NCBI GenBank assembly: GCA_963971535.1
Contig: CAXASK010000014.1
Coordinates: forward strand, 1,081,805-1,145,804
Reading direction: 5' to 3'
Origin: Notolepis coatsorum
Lineage: Eukaryota; Chordata; Actinopteri; Aulopiformes; Paralepididae
Length of the DNA stretch: 64,000 bases
Part shown: positions 50,926 through 61,959 of the stretch, in pieces
Layout: every line of letters begins with the position of its first letter
How positions within the stretch are numbered: position 1 is the stretch's first letter
The notes under the pieces: model-generated
Database searches by the model: none
The model's input: only the letters and a program-made list of their open reading frames with translations
Told to the model about the DNA's origin: nothing
Program-made: the position numbers and the translations under genes

Positions 50926-51560
50926 AAAGGTAGAATCTGTAACCTCTACTGAGGCAAAAGAGCTCCTCTTGTGCATTGCACTTTGTTTACATTTCATTTC
51001 TTGTCTTGCCGTGTGGGTTGGATCTCAGCGGGTAGGGGAGGGGCTGCCTGTGCTGGCCACATCCTCCGGGTCTGATTGATTGATTGATTGAAAATTGTAT
51101 TAACAGATTGCAGAATGGCTACAATACAGTACGGCTCAATACACACAATTGTTAAGGGGATGCAGACCAGAGAAAGACTTTCGTCTTGTTTACATCAGGG
51201 TCCCCCATTTTCAATTCATCATAACATGATATGACATACAGATAGACAGTACTGCTACATCTATACATTTATGACATACCAGATTTGCAACTACAGTACT
51301 GTTTGTGATACAAAAAGATTCTAAAAAAGAGTATATACATTTGACGAAGAAACTGTACATTGTGGGGGGGTTGGGTAGGTGGGGTGGGGGAACTCTACAT
51401 TGGGGGGGGGGGGGGGGGGGGAGAGCTACTGAGAGAGCTCTGGAGAAATCCACAATATAATAAGTTACTAAATGTCAGACCAAAACTAAATAAAAGCAAA
51501 GTACAACACCATTTGGGGCTCTTTTGCCTAGAGGTCGCTGTTTGGCAGCATTACAGATAT
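50926..51560. mobile_element. MITE-like element with inverted ends, interrupted by an L2 tail
   Basis: The left end taaaggtagaatctgtaacc and tgaggcaaaagagctcc is mirrored by ggggctcttttgcctagagg and cattacagatat at the right. The same terminal family appears near 21141 and 53566. An L2-type 3' end (51075-51240) and poly-G runs lie inside. Confidence 0.65.
51075..51310 (-). mobile_element. L2-type LINE 3' UTR fragment (copy 2)
   Basis: It is in reverse orientation and begins with a gattgattgattg tail, then attaacagattgcagaatgg to cccccattttcaattcat. It matches the copies at 26.5 and 55.5 kb. It is heavily 5'-truncated. Confidence 0.8.
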
Positions 51561-52850
51561 TGACAAAAATGCTGTGGTTTATGAATAGTTGTGTTTGAAA
51601 AAGGACACTGGACCAGGCCGAACCAACACGAGCACAACCAGTGTCGAGGAAATTATTACACTATATTTATTTAAATCCATACAGAGGGAACGACAACACA
51701 ACCGCGGTAACACCCGTCCTATACGGTAGATGAGTAACTGGAATATGATAACTGATGTCGTTTATTATGTTATAACGCTGCAGATTGCGTACAGGGAGAA
51801 GGAACATGGTCACAGTAACGGGTTAGCTTAGCATTGAGCACAATGATGTACTATGGAGCAACGAGGTGCCTAAAGCAACACCTTCACGAGGTCATTAAAG
51901 TAGCTTCTGGGATGCTAGCCGCGCAGCGTGTGTCTGGGTTATTAATGTGCAAATAAGCAGCCTAGTCCGCTGGCTAGCGTCTCTGTGATGCTAACTTTCT
52001 ATCACTGCCTCCAAACTGAAGTCCCAATTTCTCAAAACTATTTAAAAAGAAATATATATATTTAAATGTATAGTTTGAGTGTAAGATGCAACACTGTACA
52101 CCTTTTCCATAAAATGTGGACAAAACCAAACAACTGTTGCGTGTGAGTGCTAACTCGACAGCTCCCGTCTCTTATCGATTTTTAATGACGGGAAACGGTT
52201 CTTTATCCTGCAGGGATTCCATGGTGTGGCATCAGTCGATTGTCTCCTTAGCGCGACGGCCTTAGTTTATATTATATAATTGAATCCTGCAGCGATTTTT
52301 TTCGCCCGTGCAGACGTGTGGTCAAGCACTGAGATTGGGCTGAAAGGTCTTTGGCTTGTATGATTGACGAGCGTCAGCTAAAGCTGTGTGATTTGATGTG
52401 TTGGCCCCTACGGTATATTAAAAGATCACATTGAGATGAGGTAATAAACATACAGTGTGTCTCCCACTGGAGGAGGTATCTAGAGGAGCCGTTATCCCAT
52501 CACATTGTTTGGTATATTTTGAATCCCCCCCCAAAAAATACTGTTGGTTTATGGATAGTAACATATGGAATTATACGTAGTCTACAACATACAGTATATT
52601 GTTGCATGATCAGGAGGTGGTTCCCCCTTTAGAACCTCACCCAGGCCTCCATTAACTCTCCGCTAATTCCTTCTCATCATAAGTCATGTAATAATTTTTA
52701 CCGCATATTTTATCTGCCATAGTCTTAACATAGTACTGCATGCTGTTCGCTGACCTTCGACCTCCACTGAGCACAAAGGCGGTCACCTCTCAGACCCTCG
52801 TGTCCTCGGGCTATACACGCGGGAGAGGCTTCCTTCTGCGGTCGAATCGA
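51561..52850. other. Intergenic sequence, nothing recognised
   Basis: Ordinary intergenic DNA without convincing frames, RNA genes or element ends. Confidence 0.5.
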
Positions 52851-52851
52851 G

Positions 52852-53305
52852 ACGTTCACTGTGGCGTGATGTACGGTGTCCTGGAGGCTCGTACTGCGCG
52901 GGCTATACCAACCCGCTACAGAGAGACGTTCACTGTGGCGTGATGTACGGTGTCCTGGAGGCTCGTACTGCGCGGGCTATACCAACCCGCTACAGAGAGA
53001 CGTTCACTGTGGCGTGATGTACGGTGTCCTGGAGGCTCGTACTGCGCGGGCTATACCAACCCGCTACAGAGAGACGTTCACTGTGGCGTGATGTACGGTG
53101 TCCTGGAGGCTCGTACTGCGCGGGCTATACCAACCCGCTACAGAGAGACGTTTACTGTGGCGTGATGTACGGTGTCCTGGAGGCTCGTACTGCGCGGGCT
53201 ATACCAACCCGCTACAGAGAGACGTTCACTGTGGCGTGATGTACGGTGTCCTGGAGGCTCGTACTGCGCGGGCTATACCAACCCGCTACAGAGAGACGTT
53301 TACAG
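52852..53305. repeat. 74-bp minisatellite (6 copies)
   Basis: The unit is cactgtggcgtgatgtacgg, tgtcctggaggctcgtactg, cgcgggctataccaacccgc, tacagagagacgtt. The copies are virtually identical (one t/c change in cgttta), and the frames within them repeat every 74 bp. Confidence 0.95.
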
Positions 53306-54640
53306 TGGTCCTATTGCAATGTATAATAAAGCTGTGTATATTCACCTACGGAAGAGTATTGTAAGTACAGAACTACTGACGACGTCTCGCTAAATATATA
53401 CGTCTTAATGAAGTTTAGAGGGAGTACACATTTTATTTATTAAGTTAAGTACTTTAAAAAAAGAAGAGCCACAACTACTCGTGTGAGTTTTGCAGTCTGT
53501 TACAGATTCCTATTGTTTTGTTGTTATGTTTTTACTGAAATGATGTTCTTTTGTGTGTCTCTTTAAAGGTAGAATCTGTAATGCCGTCAAACAAGGCCTC
53601 AAGGCAAAATACAAAAAGTATTGTATTTGTTTACAAGATGGCTCTGGAGAAATTCACAGTATATTAAGTTACTATATAGCTATAATATAGTATATATATA
53701 TTATACAATATATATATATATGTATATATAGCTATAAAGTAACTTATAGTGTGCATTTCTCCAGACCTCTCTTGGTAGAGCCTGAGGTGTGGCCAGCAGT
53801 AGTACCCCCCCCCCTCGCTTCATATTTACAACCTACCAGTGTCACTTCAAACAACACAATATATCACTCTTTTTGTAAGTACTCATTCTATTACATTACA
53901 TTTCTACACTTTAGTACTTGCGTTATTACACCCTCTCTAAATACATTAAGGTATTAGGGAGATTTTCATTATAAGCTCTCACCCTGTAGTTGGTGAAACG
54001 TGTCACATAACACACTGGTTAATAGACTGGGCTACGGCCACTGTAAAGCATCAGTACGTAATGCGACGGCTGTGGGCAAGGATGAGGTGTTTTAGAAGTG
54101 GAGTCATTACTCATCCTGCCGGAGTCGTACTGCCGTTCAACGCTGGTGTAGCAGTGGACTGGGTGAGCTTTCAGAGTAAAAGCCTCTTATCATTCCACAT
54201 CCGTGAGAGGATCTTGTGCAAAGACTCTGCTGCTGAGAGCCCCTGTGAAATGTCTACCGTGTACATATTTTACGCGTGTATGTACATATATATATATATA
54301 TTTCTGTATATAACTAATAAACCAAATTGTTCGTAAAAAGCAATGTTTGACTACTATGTTTGTGGAATCGAGAGACCAGTAGGTAAGTCGTTTTCTGTCA
54401 TTTATTTTTTCCAAGGAAGTCATTTTCTGTCTTGATCACACTAGATTCCTTTCTGCAACATTATATTATAATGGTGTAGTATATTATTATAACTCTGGAA
54501 AACAGAGCAATGAGAGCATGCCAATGGAGGCAGAGGTCAGGACAGTATATTGAAAACAGATGAAGACACTGGTGGTCTGACCAGGGAATCGTTTCCCTTT
54601 TTTTTTTGCTGCCGTTCCCCTTTCGTTGTTTTTTTCTTTT
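53306..54640. other. Intergenic sequence with a palindromic MITE
   Basis: It contains the element at 53566-53770 and ta microsatellites near 53690-53730 and 54280-54302. No gene is recognised. Confidence 0.5.
53566..53770. mobile_element. MITE-like element related to 50.9 kb
   Basis: It starts ttaaaggtagaatctgtaat gccg. ctggagaaattcacagtata is mirrored around a ta-rich centre by gtgtgcatttctccag. It belongs to the same family as 50926-51560 and the motif at 21141. The right limit is approximate. Confidence 0.6.
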
Positions 54641-54644
54641 GCCA

Positions 54645-55340
54645 TACAGTACGGCTCTGCGTCACAGTACAGTACATACAGTACGGCTCTGCGTCACAGT
54701 ACAGTACATACAGTACGGCTCTGCGTCACAGTACAGTACATACAGTACGGCTCTGCGTCACAGTACAGTACATACAGTACGGCTCTGCGTCACAGTACAG
54801 TACATACAGTACGGCTCTGCGTCACAGTACAGTACATACAGTACGGCTCTGCGTCACAGTACATACAGTACGGCTCTGCGTCACAGTACAGTACATACAG
54901 TACGGCTCTGCGTCACAGTACAGTACATACAGTACGGCTCTGCGTCACAGTACAGTACATACAGTGCGGCTCTGCGTCACAGTACAGTACATACAGTACG
55001 GCTCTGCGTCACAGTACAGTACATACAGTACGGCTCTGCGTCACAGTACAGTACATACAGTACGGCTCTGCGTCACAGTACAGTACATACAGTACGGCTC
55101 TGCGTCACAGTACAGTACATACAGTACGGCTCTGCGTCACAGTACAGTACATACAGTACGGCTCTGCGTCACAGTACAGTACATACAGTGCGGCTCTGCG
55201 TCACAGTACAGTACATACAGTGCGGCTCTGCGTCACAGTACAGTACATACAGTGCGGCTCTGCGTCACAGTACAGTACATACAGTGCGGCTCTGCGTCAC
55301 AGTACAGTACATACAGTGCGGCTCTGCGTCACAGTGCGTT
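54645..55340. repeat. 32-bp minisatellite (about 21 copies)
   Basis: The unit is cagtacggctctgcgtcaca plus gtacagtacata. The last five or six copies carry cagtgcgg. There is one shortened unit near 54855. All three + frames stay open because 32 bp rotates the frame through a stop-free sequence. It is not coding. Confidence 0.96.
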
Positions 55341-55870
55341 GACCACGGCTGTCGTTTCATAATCACCTGCCGTTTGATCACAATCACCTGTTTGATTTTG
55401 ATTTGATTTGATCTTTATCTCGAACAACCATAAACACACAAACTTGAAATAACAAAAAAAAATAAATAAAAAAAAAAAAAAAATATATATCTTCCTAGAC
55501 ATGGAAGCTATAATCAACATGAATGAATGAATGAAAACTTTATTTAACAGATTGCAGAATGGGTACAATACAGTACGGCTCAATACATACAATTGTTAAG
55601 GGGATGCAGACCAGAGAAAGACTTTCGTCTTGTTTACATCAGGGTCCCCCATTTTCAATTCATATAGTACATAGCTCAAGACAAATGGTTTTTATTTGAG
55701 AAGGGACAAAGAAGCAAAGCTTATCTGGTCCTGCCCCTTCCTTACAATATCATATTAATATGTAATAAGTTATCTATCAATATCAATTGTAATTAATTAC
55801 TGTAATTAACACAATGCAATGATTCAAAGTCCCTGATGACATCACTGGTGGCCAAATTCAAACTCATTTG
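55341..55870. other. Intergenic sequence with L2 tail
   Basis: An A-rich run (55450-55485), the L2 3' UTR copy and a segment shared in reverse with the LINE tail at 13.23 kb (ctgccccttccttacaatat). No gene. Confidence 0.6.
55520..55668 (-). mobile_element. L2-type LINE 3' UTR fragment (copy 3)
   Basis: It is in reverse orientation with the tail aatgaatgaatg, then taacagattgcagaatgggt to ccattttcaattcat. It is nearly identical to the copies at 26.5 and 51.1 kb. Confidence 0.8.
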
Positions 55871-58800
55871 AAGTGCCCCTTTAACTTCCTGTTGGTCATC
55901 ACAGTGTCCCTTTAACTTCCTGTTGGTCATCACAGTGTCCCTTTAACTTCCTGTTGGTCATCACAGTGTCTCTGTAACTTCCTGTTGGTCATCACAGTGT
56001 CTCTTTAACTTCCTGTTGGTCATCACAGTGTCTCTTTAACTTCCTGTTGGTCATCACAGTGTCTCTTTAACTTCCTGTTGGTCATCACAGTGTCTCTTTA
56101 ACTTCCTGTTGGTCATCACAGTGTCCCTTTAACTTCCTGTTGGTCATCACAGTGTCTCTGTAACTTCCTGTTGGTCATCACAGTGTCTCTTTAACTTCCT
56201 GTTGGTCATCACAGTGTCTCTTTAACTTCCTGTTGGTCATCACAGTGTCTCTTTAACTTCCTGCTGGTCATCACAGTGTCTCTTTAACTTCATGTTGGTC
56301 ATCACAGTGTCTCTTTAACTTCCTGTTGGTCATCACAGTGTCCTTTTAACTTCCTGTTGGTCATCACAGTGTCCCTTTAACTTCCTGTTGGTCATCACAG
56401 TGTCTCTTTAACTTCCTGCTGGTCATCACAGTGTCTCTTTAACTTCCTGTTGGTCAGCACAGTGTCTCTTTAACTTCCTGTTGGTCATCACAGTGTCCCT
56501 TTAACTTCCTGTTGGTCATCACAGTGTCTCTTTAACTTCCTGCTGGTCAGCACAGTGTCCCTTTAACTTCCTGTTGGTCATCACAGTGTCCCTTTAACTT
56601 CCTGTTGGTCATCACAGTGTCTCTTTAACTTCCTGCTGGTCATCACAGTGTCCCTTTAACTTCATGTTGGTCATCACAGTGTCCCTTTAACTTCCTGTTG
56701 GTCATCACAGTGTCTCTTTAACTTCCTGTTGGTCATCACAGTGTCCCTTTAACTTCCTGCTGGTCATCACAGTGTCTCTTTAACTTCCTGTTGGTCATCA
56801 CAGTGTCTCTTTAACTTCCTGTTGGTCATCACAGTGTCTCTTTAACTTCATGTTGGTCATCACAGTGTCTCTTTAACTTCCTGTTGGTCATCACAGTGTC
56901 TCTTTAACTTCCTGTTGGTCATCACAGTGTCCCTTTAACTTCCTGTTGGTCATCACAGTGTCTCTTTAACTTCCTGTTGGTCATCACAGTGTCTCTTTAA
57001 CTTCCTGTTGGTCATCACAGTGTCTCTTTAACTTCCTGTTGGTCATCACAGTGTCTCTTTAACTTCCTGTTGGTCATCACAGTGTCTCTTTAACTTCCTG
57101 TTGGTCATCACAGTGTCTCTTTAACTACCTGTTGGTCATCACAGTGTCTCTTTAACTTCCTGTTGGTCATCACAGTGTCTCTTTAACTTCCTGTTGGTCA
57201 TCACATCACAGTGTCCCTTTAACTTCCTGTTGGTCATCACAGTGTCCCTTTAACTTCCTGTTGGTCATCACAGTGTCTCTTTAACTTCCTGTTGGTCATC
57301 ACAGTGTCCCTTTAACTTCCTGTTGGTCATCACAGTGTCTCTTTAACTTCCTGTTGGTCATCACAGTGTCTCTTTAACTTCCTGTTGGTCATCACAGTGT
57401 CTCTTTAACTTCCTGTTGGTCATCACAGTGTCTCTTTAACTACCTGTTGGTCACCACAGTGTCGCTTTAACTTCCTGTTGGTCATCACAGTGTCTCTTTA
57501 ACTTCCTGTTGGTCATCACAGTGTCTCTTTAACTTCCTGTTGGTCATCACAGTGTCTCTTTAACTTCCTGTTGGTCATCACAGTGTCCCTTTAACTTCCT
57601 GCTGGTCACCACAGTGTCTCTTTAACTTCCTGTTGGTCATCACAGTGTCCCTTTAACTTCCTGTTGGTCAGCACAGTGTCTCTTTAACTTCCTGTTGGTC
57701 ATCACAGTGTCTCTTTAACTTCCTGTTGATCATCACAGTGTCTCTTTAACTTCCTGTTGGTCATCACAGTGTCTCTTTAACTTCCTGTTGGTCATCACAG
57801 TGTCTCTTTAACTTCCTGCTGGTCACCACAGTGTCTCTTTAACTTCCTGTTGGTCATCACAGTGTCTCTTTAACTTCCTGTTGGTCATCACAGTGTCCCT
57901 TTAACTTCCTGTTGGTCATCACAGTGTCCTTTTAACTTCCTGTTGGTCACCACAGTGTCTCTTTAACTTCCTGTTGGTCATCACAGTGTCTCTTTAACTT
58001 CCTGTTGGTCACCACAGTGTCTCTTTAACTTCCTGTTGGTCACCACAGTGTCTCTTTAACTTCCTGTTGGTCATCACAGTGTCTCTTTAACTTCATGTTG
58101 GTCATCACAGTGTCCCTTTAACTTCCTGTTGGTCATCACAGTGTCCTTTTAACTTCCTGTTGGTCATCACAGTGTCCCTTTAACTTCCTGTTGGTCATCA
58201 CAGTGTCCCTTTAACTTCCTGTTGGTCATCACAGTGTCCCTTTAACTTCCTGTTGGTCATCACAGTGTCCCTTTAACTTCCTGTTGGTCATCACAGTGTC
58301 CCTTTAACTTCCTGTTGGTCATCACAGTGTCTCTTTAACTTCCTGCTGGTCATCACAGTGTCCCTTTAACTTCATGTTGGTCATCACAGTGTCCCTTTAA
58401 CTTCCTGTTGGTCATCACAGTGTCCTTTTAACTTCCTGTTGGTCATCACAGTGTCCCTTTAACTTCCTGTTGGTCATCACAGTGTCCCTTTAACTTCCTG
58501 TTGGTCAGCACAGTGTCTCTTTAACTTCCTGTTGGTCATCACAGTGCCCCTTTAACTTCCTGTTGGTCATCACAGTGTCTCTTTAACTTCCTGCTGGTCA
58601 TCACAGTGTCCCTTTAACTTCATGTTGGTCATCACAGTGTCCCTTTAACTTCATGTTGGTCATCACAGTGTCCCTTTAACTTCCTGCTGGTCATCACAGT
58701 GTCTCTTTAACTTCCTGTTGGTCATCACAGTGTCCCTTTAACTTCCTGTTGGTCATCACAGTGTCCCTTTAACTTCCTGTTGGTCATCACAGTGTCCCTT

Positions 58801-58895
58801 TAACTTCCTGTCGGTCAGCACAGTGTCTCTTTAACTTCCTGTTGGTCAGCACAGTGTCTCTTTAACTTCCTGTTGGTCATCACAGTGTCCCTTTA
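55871..58895. repeat. 31-bp minisatellite, left part (about 97 copies)
   Basis: The unit is ctttaacttcctgttggtca plus tcacagtgtct. Alternatives are gtccc/gtctc, ctgctgg and tcagcac/tcaccac. Each unit contains acttcctgt, the reverse of the ETS-type motif acaggaagt. Confidence 0.97.
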
Positions 58896-60450
58896 AGTTC
58901 AAGTTCTTTAATAGTTGTCATACAGAAGTACAGAATACTTTCATACAAAATGCTTCTTACTGTTACGCTCCAGAGACTGTGCTAGACAAGATAGTATCAA
59001 ATAACATAATAACATAATATAGCATGAATTTAGAAGAAGAAAATGAGGTCACAGTGTTCGGTATAGACATATGTACAATGTTCTGAGTTACCATATAATA
59101 TACAATACACAATACTATGCAGTGTACTAATGTACAGTACTATCTAGTGCAAAGCAGAAATGGGATGAGGTACAATTTTAGGTACAATTTACAGTAAGGT
59201 GTACGAGTTGTAGTGCAATCCTTCATCCATAAATATAAAGTGTGGGGAGTGGGTGCTACAGTGTGTTTGTTTAAAGTGGGTGTGTGCTATAAGTGTGTGG
59301 AGTGGGTGCTACAGTGTGTTTGTTTAAAGTGAGTGTGTGCGTGTGGATGTGTGTGCTATGTGCGTTTGGTGGTTGTTGTTGTGTAGTGTTCATTCATTGT
59401 TCGTTTAGCAGCCTGATGGCCTGGGGATAGAAGCTTCTTCTGAGTCTTTCTGTGCTCGCCTTGAGACTCCTGTATCGCTTGCCTGACGGCAGCAGTTCAA
59501 AGAGGCAGTTGTTCGGGTGACTGGAGTCTTTAATGATTCTCTTAGCCTTGCCCTTGCAACGCTTGTAGTAAATGTTCTGGAGGGTGGGGAGCCCCCCTCC
59601 AATTGTGCGTTCGGCTGAACGTGTCACTCTTTGTAGTCTGCTTTGGTCTTGTGCAGTGCTATTCCCAAACCAGGAGGTGATGTTGCCGGTCAAGATGCTC
59701 TCTATTGTACATGAGTAGAAGTTCTTAAGGATCTTCTGGCTGACTTGGAACTTCCTTAGGCGCCTGAGGAAGTAGAGGCGTTGTCGTGCCTTCTTCACAA
59801 CACTGTTAATGTGTGTGGTCCATGTCAAGTCCTCGGATATGTAGGCTCCGAGGTACTTAAAGCTGTTGACTCTCTCAACCGGTGCCCCGTCGATGCTGAG
59901 GGGGCTGTAGTCCTTGACCCCCGACCTCCTGAAGTCCACAATCATCTCCTTTGTTTTGCTGACGTTCAGGGAGAGGCTGTTTTCCTGGCACCATCCCGCC
60001 AGGACCTTGACCTCTTCCAGGTAGGCCCTCTCGTCGTTGGCAGAGATCAGGCCCACCACCACTGTGTCGTCAGCAAATTTGACGATTGTATTGCTACTCC
60101 GCTGAGCCACACAGTCGTGTGTGTACAGGGAGTAGAGGAGGGGACTCAGAACACAGCCCTGGGGGGCCCCTATGTTGAGGGTGATGGATGAGGAGGTGCA
60201 GTTGCCTGCTCTCACCACCTGGGGTCTGCCAGTCAGGAAGTCCAAGACCCACTGGCAGAGGTCATAGCCCAAGCCCAGGTCCCTGAGCTTGGCTATGAGT
60301 ATGGAGGGGACTATGGTATTGAATGCCGAGCTGTAGTCGATGAATAGCATTCTCACATAGTTCCCCTGCCTCTTGTCCAGGTGTGATGCTGCTGTGTGCA
60401 GCACATGGGATATGGCGTCCTCCGTGGACCTGTTGGGGCGGTATGCAAAT
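58896..60450 (-). mobile_element. 5'-truncated CR1/L2-type LINE inserted in the 31-bp array
   Basis: The minus-strand frame from 60450 to 59394 is intact. It starts within the reverse transcriptase ([17 protein letters not shown]) and carries motif A ([11 protein letters not shown]), motif B ([16 protein letters not shown]) and the catalytic FADD, and ends [11 protein letters not shown]. The 3' UTR runs to 58896 with a gttcaagttc-type tail. The endonuclease and the start of RT are missing. The apparent N-terminus [16 protein letters not shown] is translated minisatellite. About 1.55 kb, probably recent. Confidence 0.9.
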
Positions 60451-61955
60451 TCCTGTTGGTCATCACAGTGTCCCTTTAACTTCCTGTTGGTCATCACAGT
60501 GTCTCTTTAACTTCCTGTTGGTCATCACAGTGTCCCTTTAACTTCCTGTCGGTCAGCACAGTGTCTCTTTAACTTCCTGTTGGTCAGCACAGTGTCTCTT
60601 TAACTTCCTGTTGGTCATCACAGTGTCTCTTTAACTTCCTGTTGGTCATCACAGTGTCCCTTTAACTTCCTGTTGGTCATCACAGTGTCTCTTTAACTTC
60701 CTGTTGGTCATCACAGTGTCTCTTTAACTTTCTGTTGGTCATCACAGTGTCTCTTTAACTTCCTGTTGGTCATCACAGTGTCTCTTTAACTTCCTGTTGG
60801 TCATCACAGTGTCTCTTTAACTTCCTGTTGGTCATCACAGTGTCCCTTTAACTTTCTGTTGGTCATCACAGTGTCTCTTTAACTTCCTGTTGGTCATCAC
60901 AGTGTCTCTTTAACTTCCTGTTGGTCATCACAGTGTCTCTTTAACTTCCTGTTGGTCATCACAGTGTCTCTTTAACTTCCTGTTGGTCATCACAGTGTCT
61001 CTTTAACTTCCTGTTGGTCATCACAGTGTCTCTTTAACTACCTGTTGGTCATCACAGTGTCTCTTTAACTTCCTGTTGGTCATCACAGTGTCCCTTTAAC
61101 TTCCTGTTGGTCATCACAGTGTCCCTTTAACTTCCTGCTGGTCATCACAGTGTCTCTTTAACTTCCTGCTGGTCATCACAGTGTCTCTTTAACTTCCTGT
61201 TGGTCATCACAGTGTCTCTTTAACTTCCTGTTGGTCATCACAGTGTCCCTTTAACTTCCTGCTGGTCATCACAGTGTCCTTTTAACTCCCTGTTGGTCAT
61301 CACAGTGCCCCTTTAACTTCCTGCTGGTCATCACAGTGTCTCTTTAACTTCCTGTTGGTCACCACAGTGTCCCTTTAACTTCCTGTTGGTCATCACAGTG
61401 TCTCTTTAACTTCCTGTTGGTCACCACAGTGTCCTTTTAACTTCCTGTTGGTCATCACAGTGTCCCTTTAACTTTCTGTTGGTCATCACAGTGTCCCTTT
61501 AACTTCCTGTTGGTCATCACAGTGTCTCTTTAACTTCCTGTTGGTCATCACAGTGTCTCTTTAACTTCCTGTTGGTCATCACAGTGTCCCTTTAACTTCC
61601 TGTTGGTCATCACAGTGTCTCTTTAACTTCCTGCTGGTCATCACAGTGTCTCTTTAACTTCCTGTTGGTCATCAAAGTGTCTCTTTAACTTCCTGTTGGT
61701 CATCACAGTGTCTCTTTAACTTCCTGTTGGTCATCACAGTGTCTCTTTAACTTCCTGTTGGTCATCACAGTGTCTCTTTAACTTCCTGCTGGTCATCACA
61801 GTGTCTCTTTAACTTCCTGTTGGTCATCACAGTGTCCCTTTAACTTCCTGTTGGTCATCACAGTGTCTCTTTAACTTCCTGTTGGTCATCACAGTGTCTC
61901 TTTAACTTCCTGTTGGTCATCACAGTGTCTCTTTAACTTCCTGTTGGTCAGCACA
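60451..61955. repeat. 31-bp minisatellite, right part (about 48 copies)
   Basis: It continues the array of 55871-58895 after the LINE with the same unit and variants. It ends at the L1-type element. Confidence 0.97.
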
Positions 61956-61959
61956 GCAC

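Noticed and set aside
54550-55406. Three overlapping + frames of 238-270 codons
   Set aside because: A 32-bp stop-free unit keeps all frames open. No coding signature.
59781-60191. 136-codon + frame
   Set aside because: It is antisense to the LINE reverse transcriptase, which has the conserved motifs.
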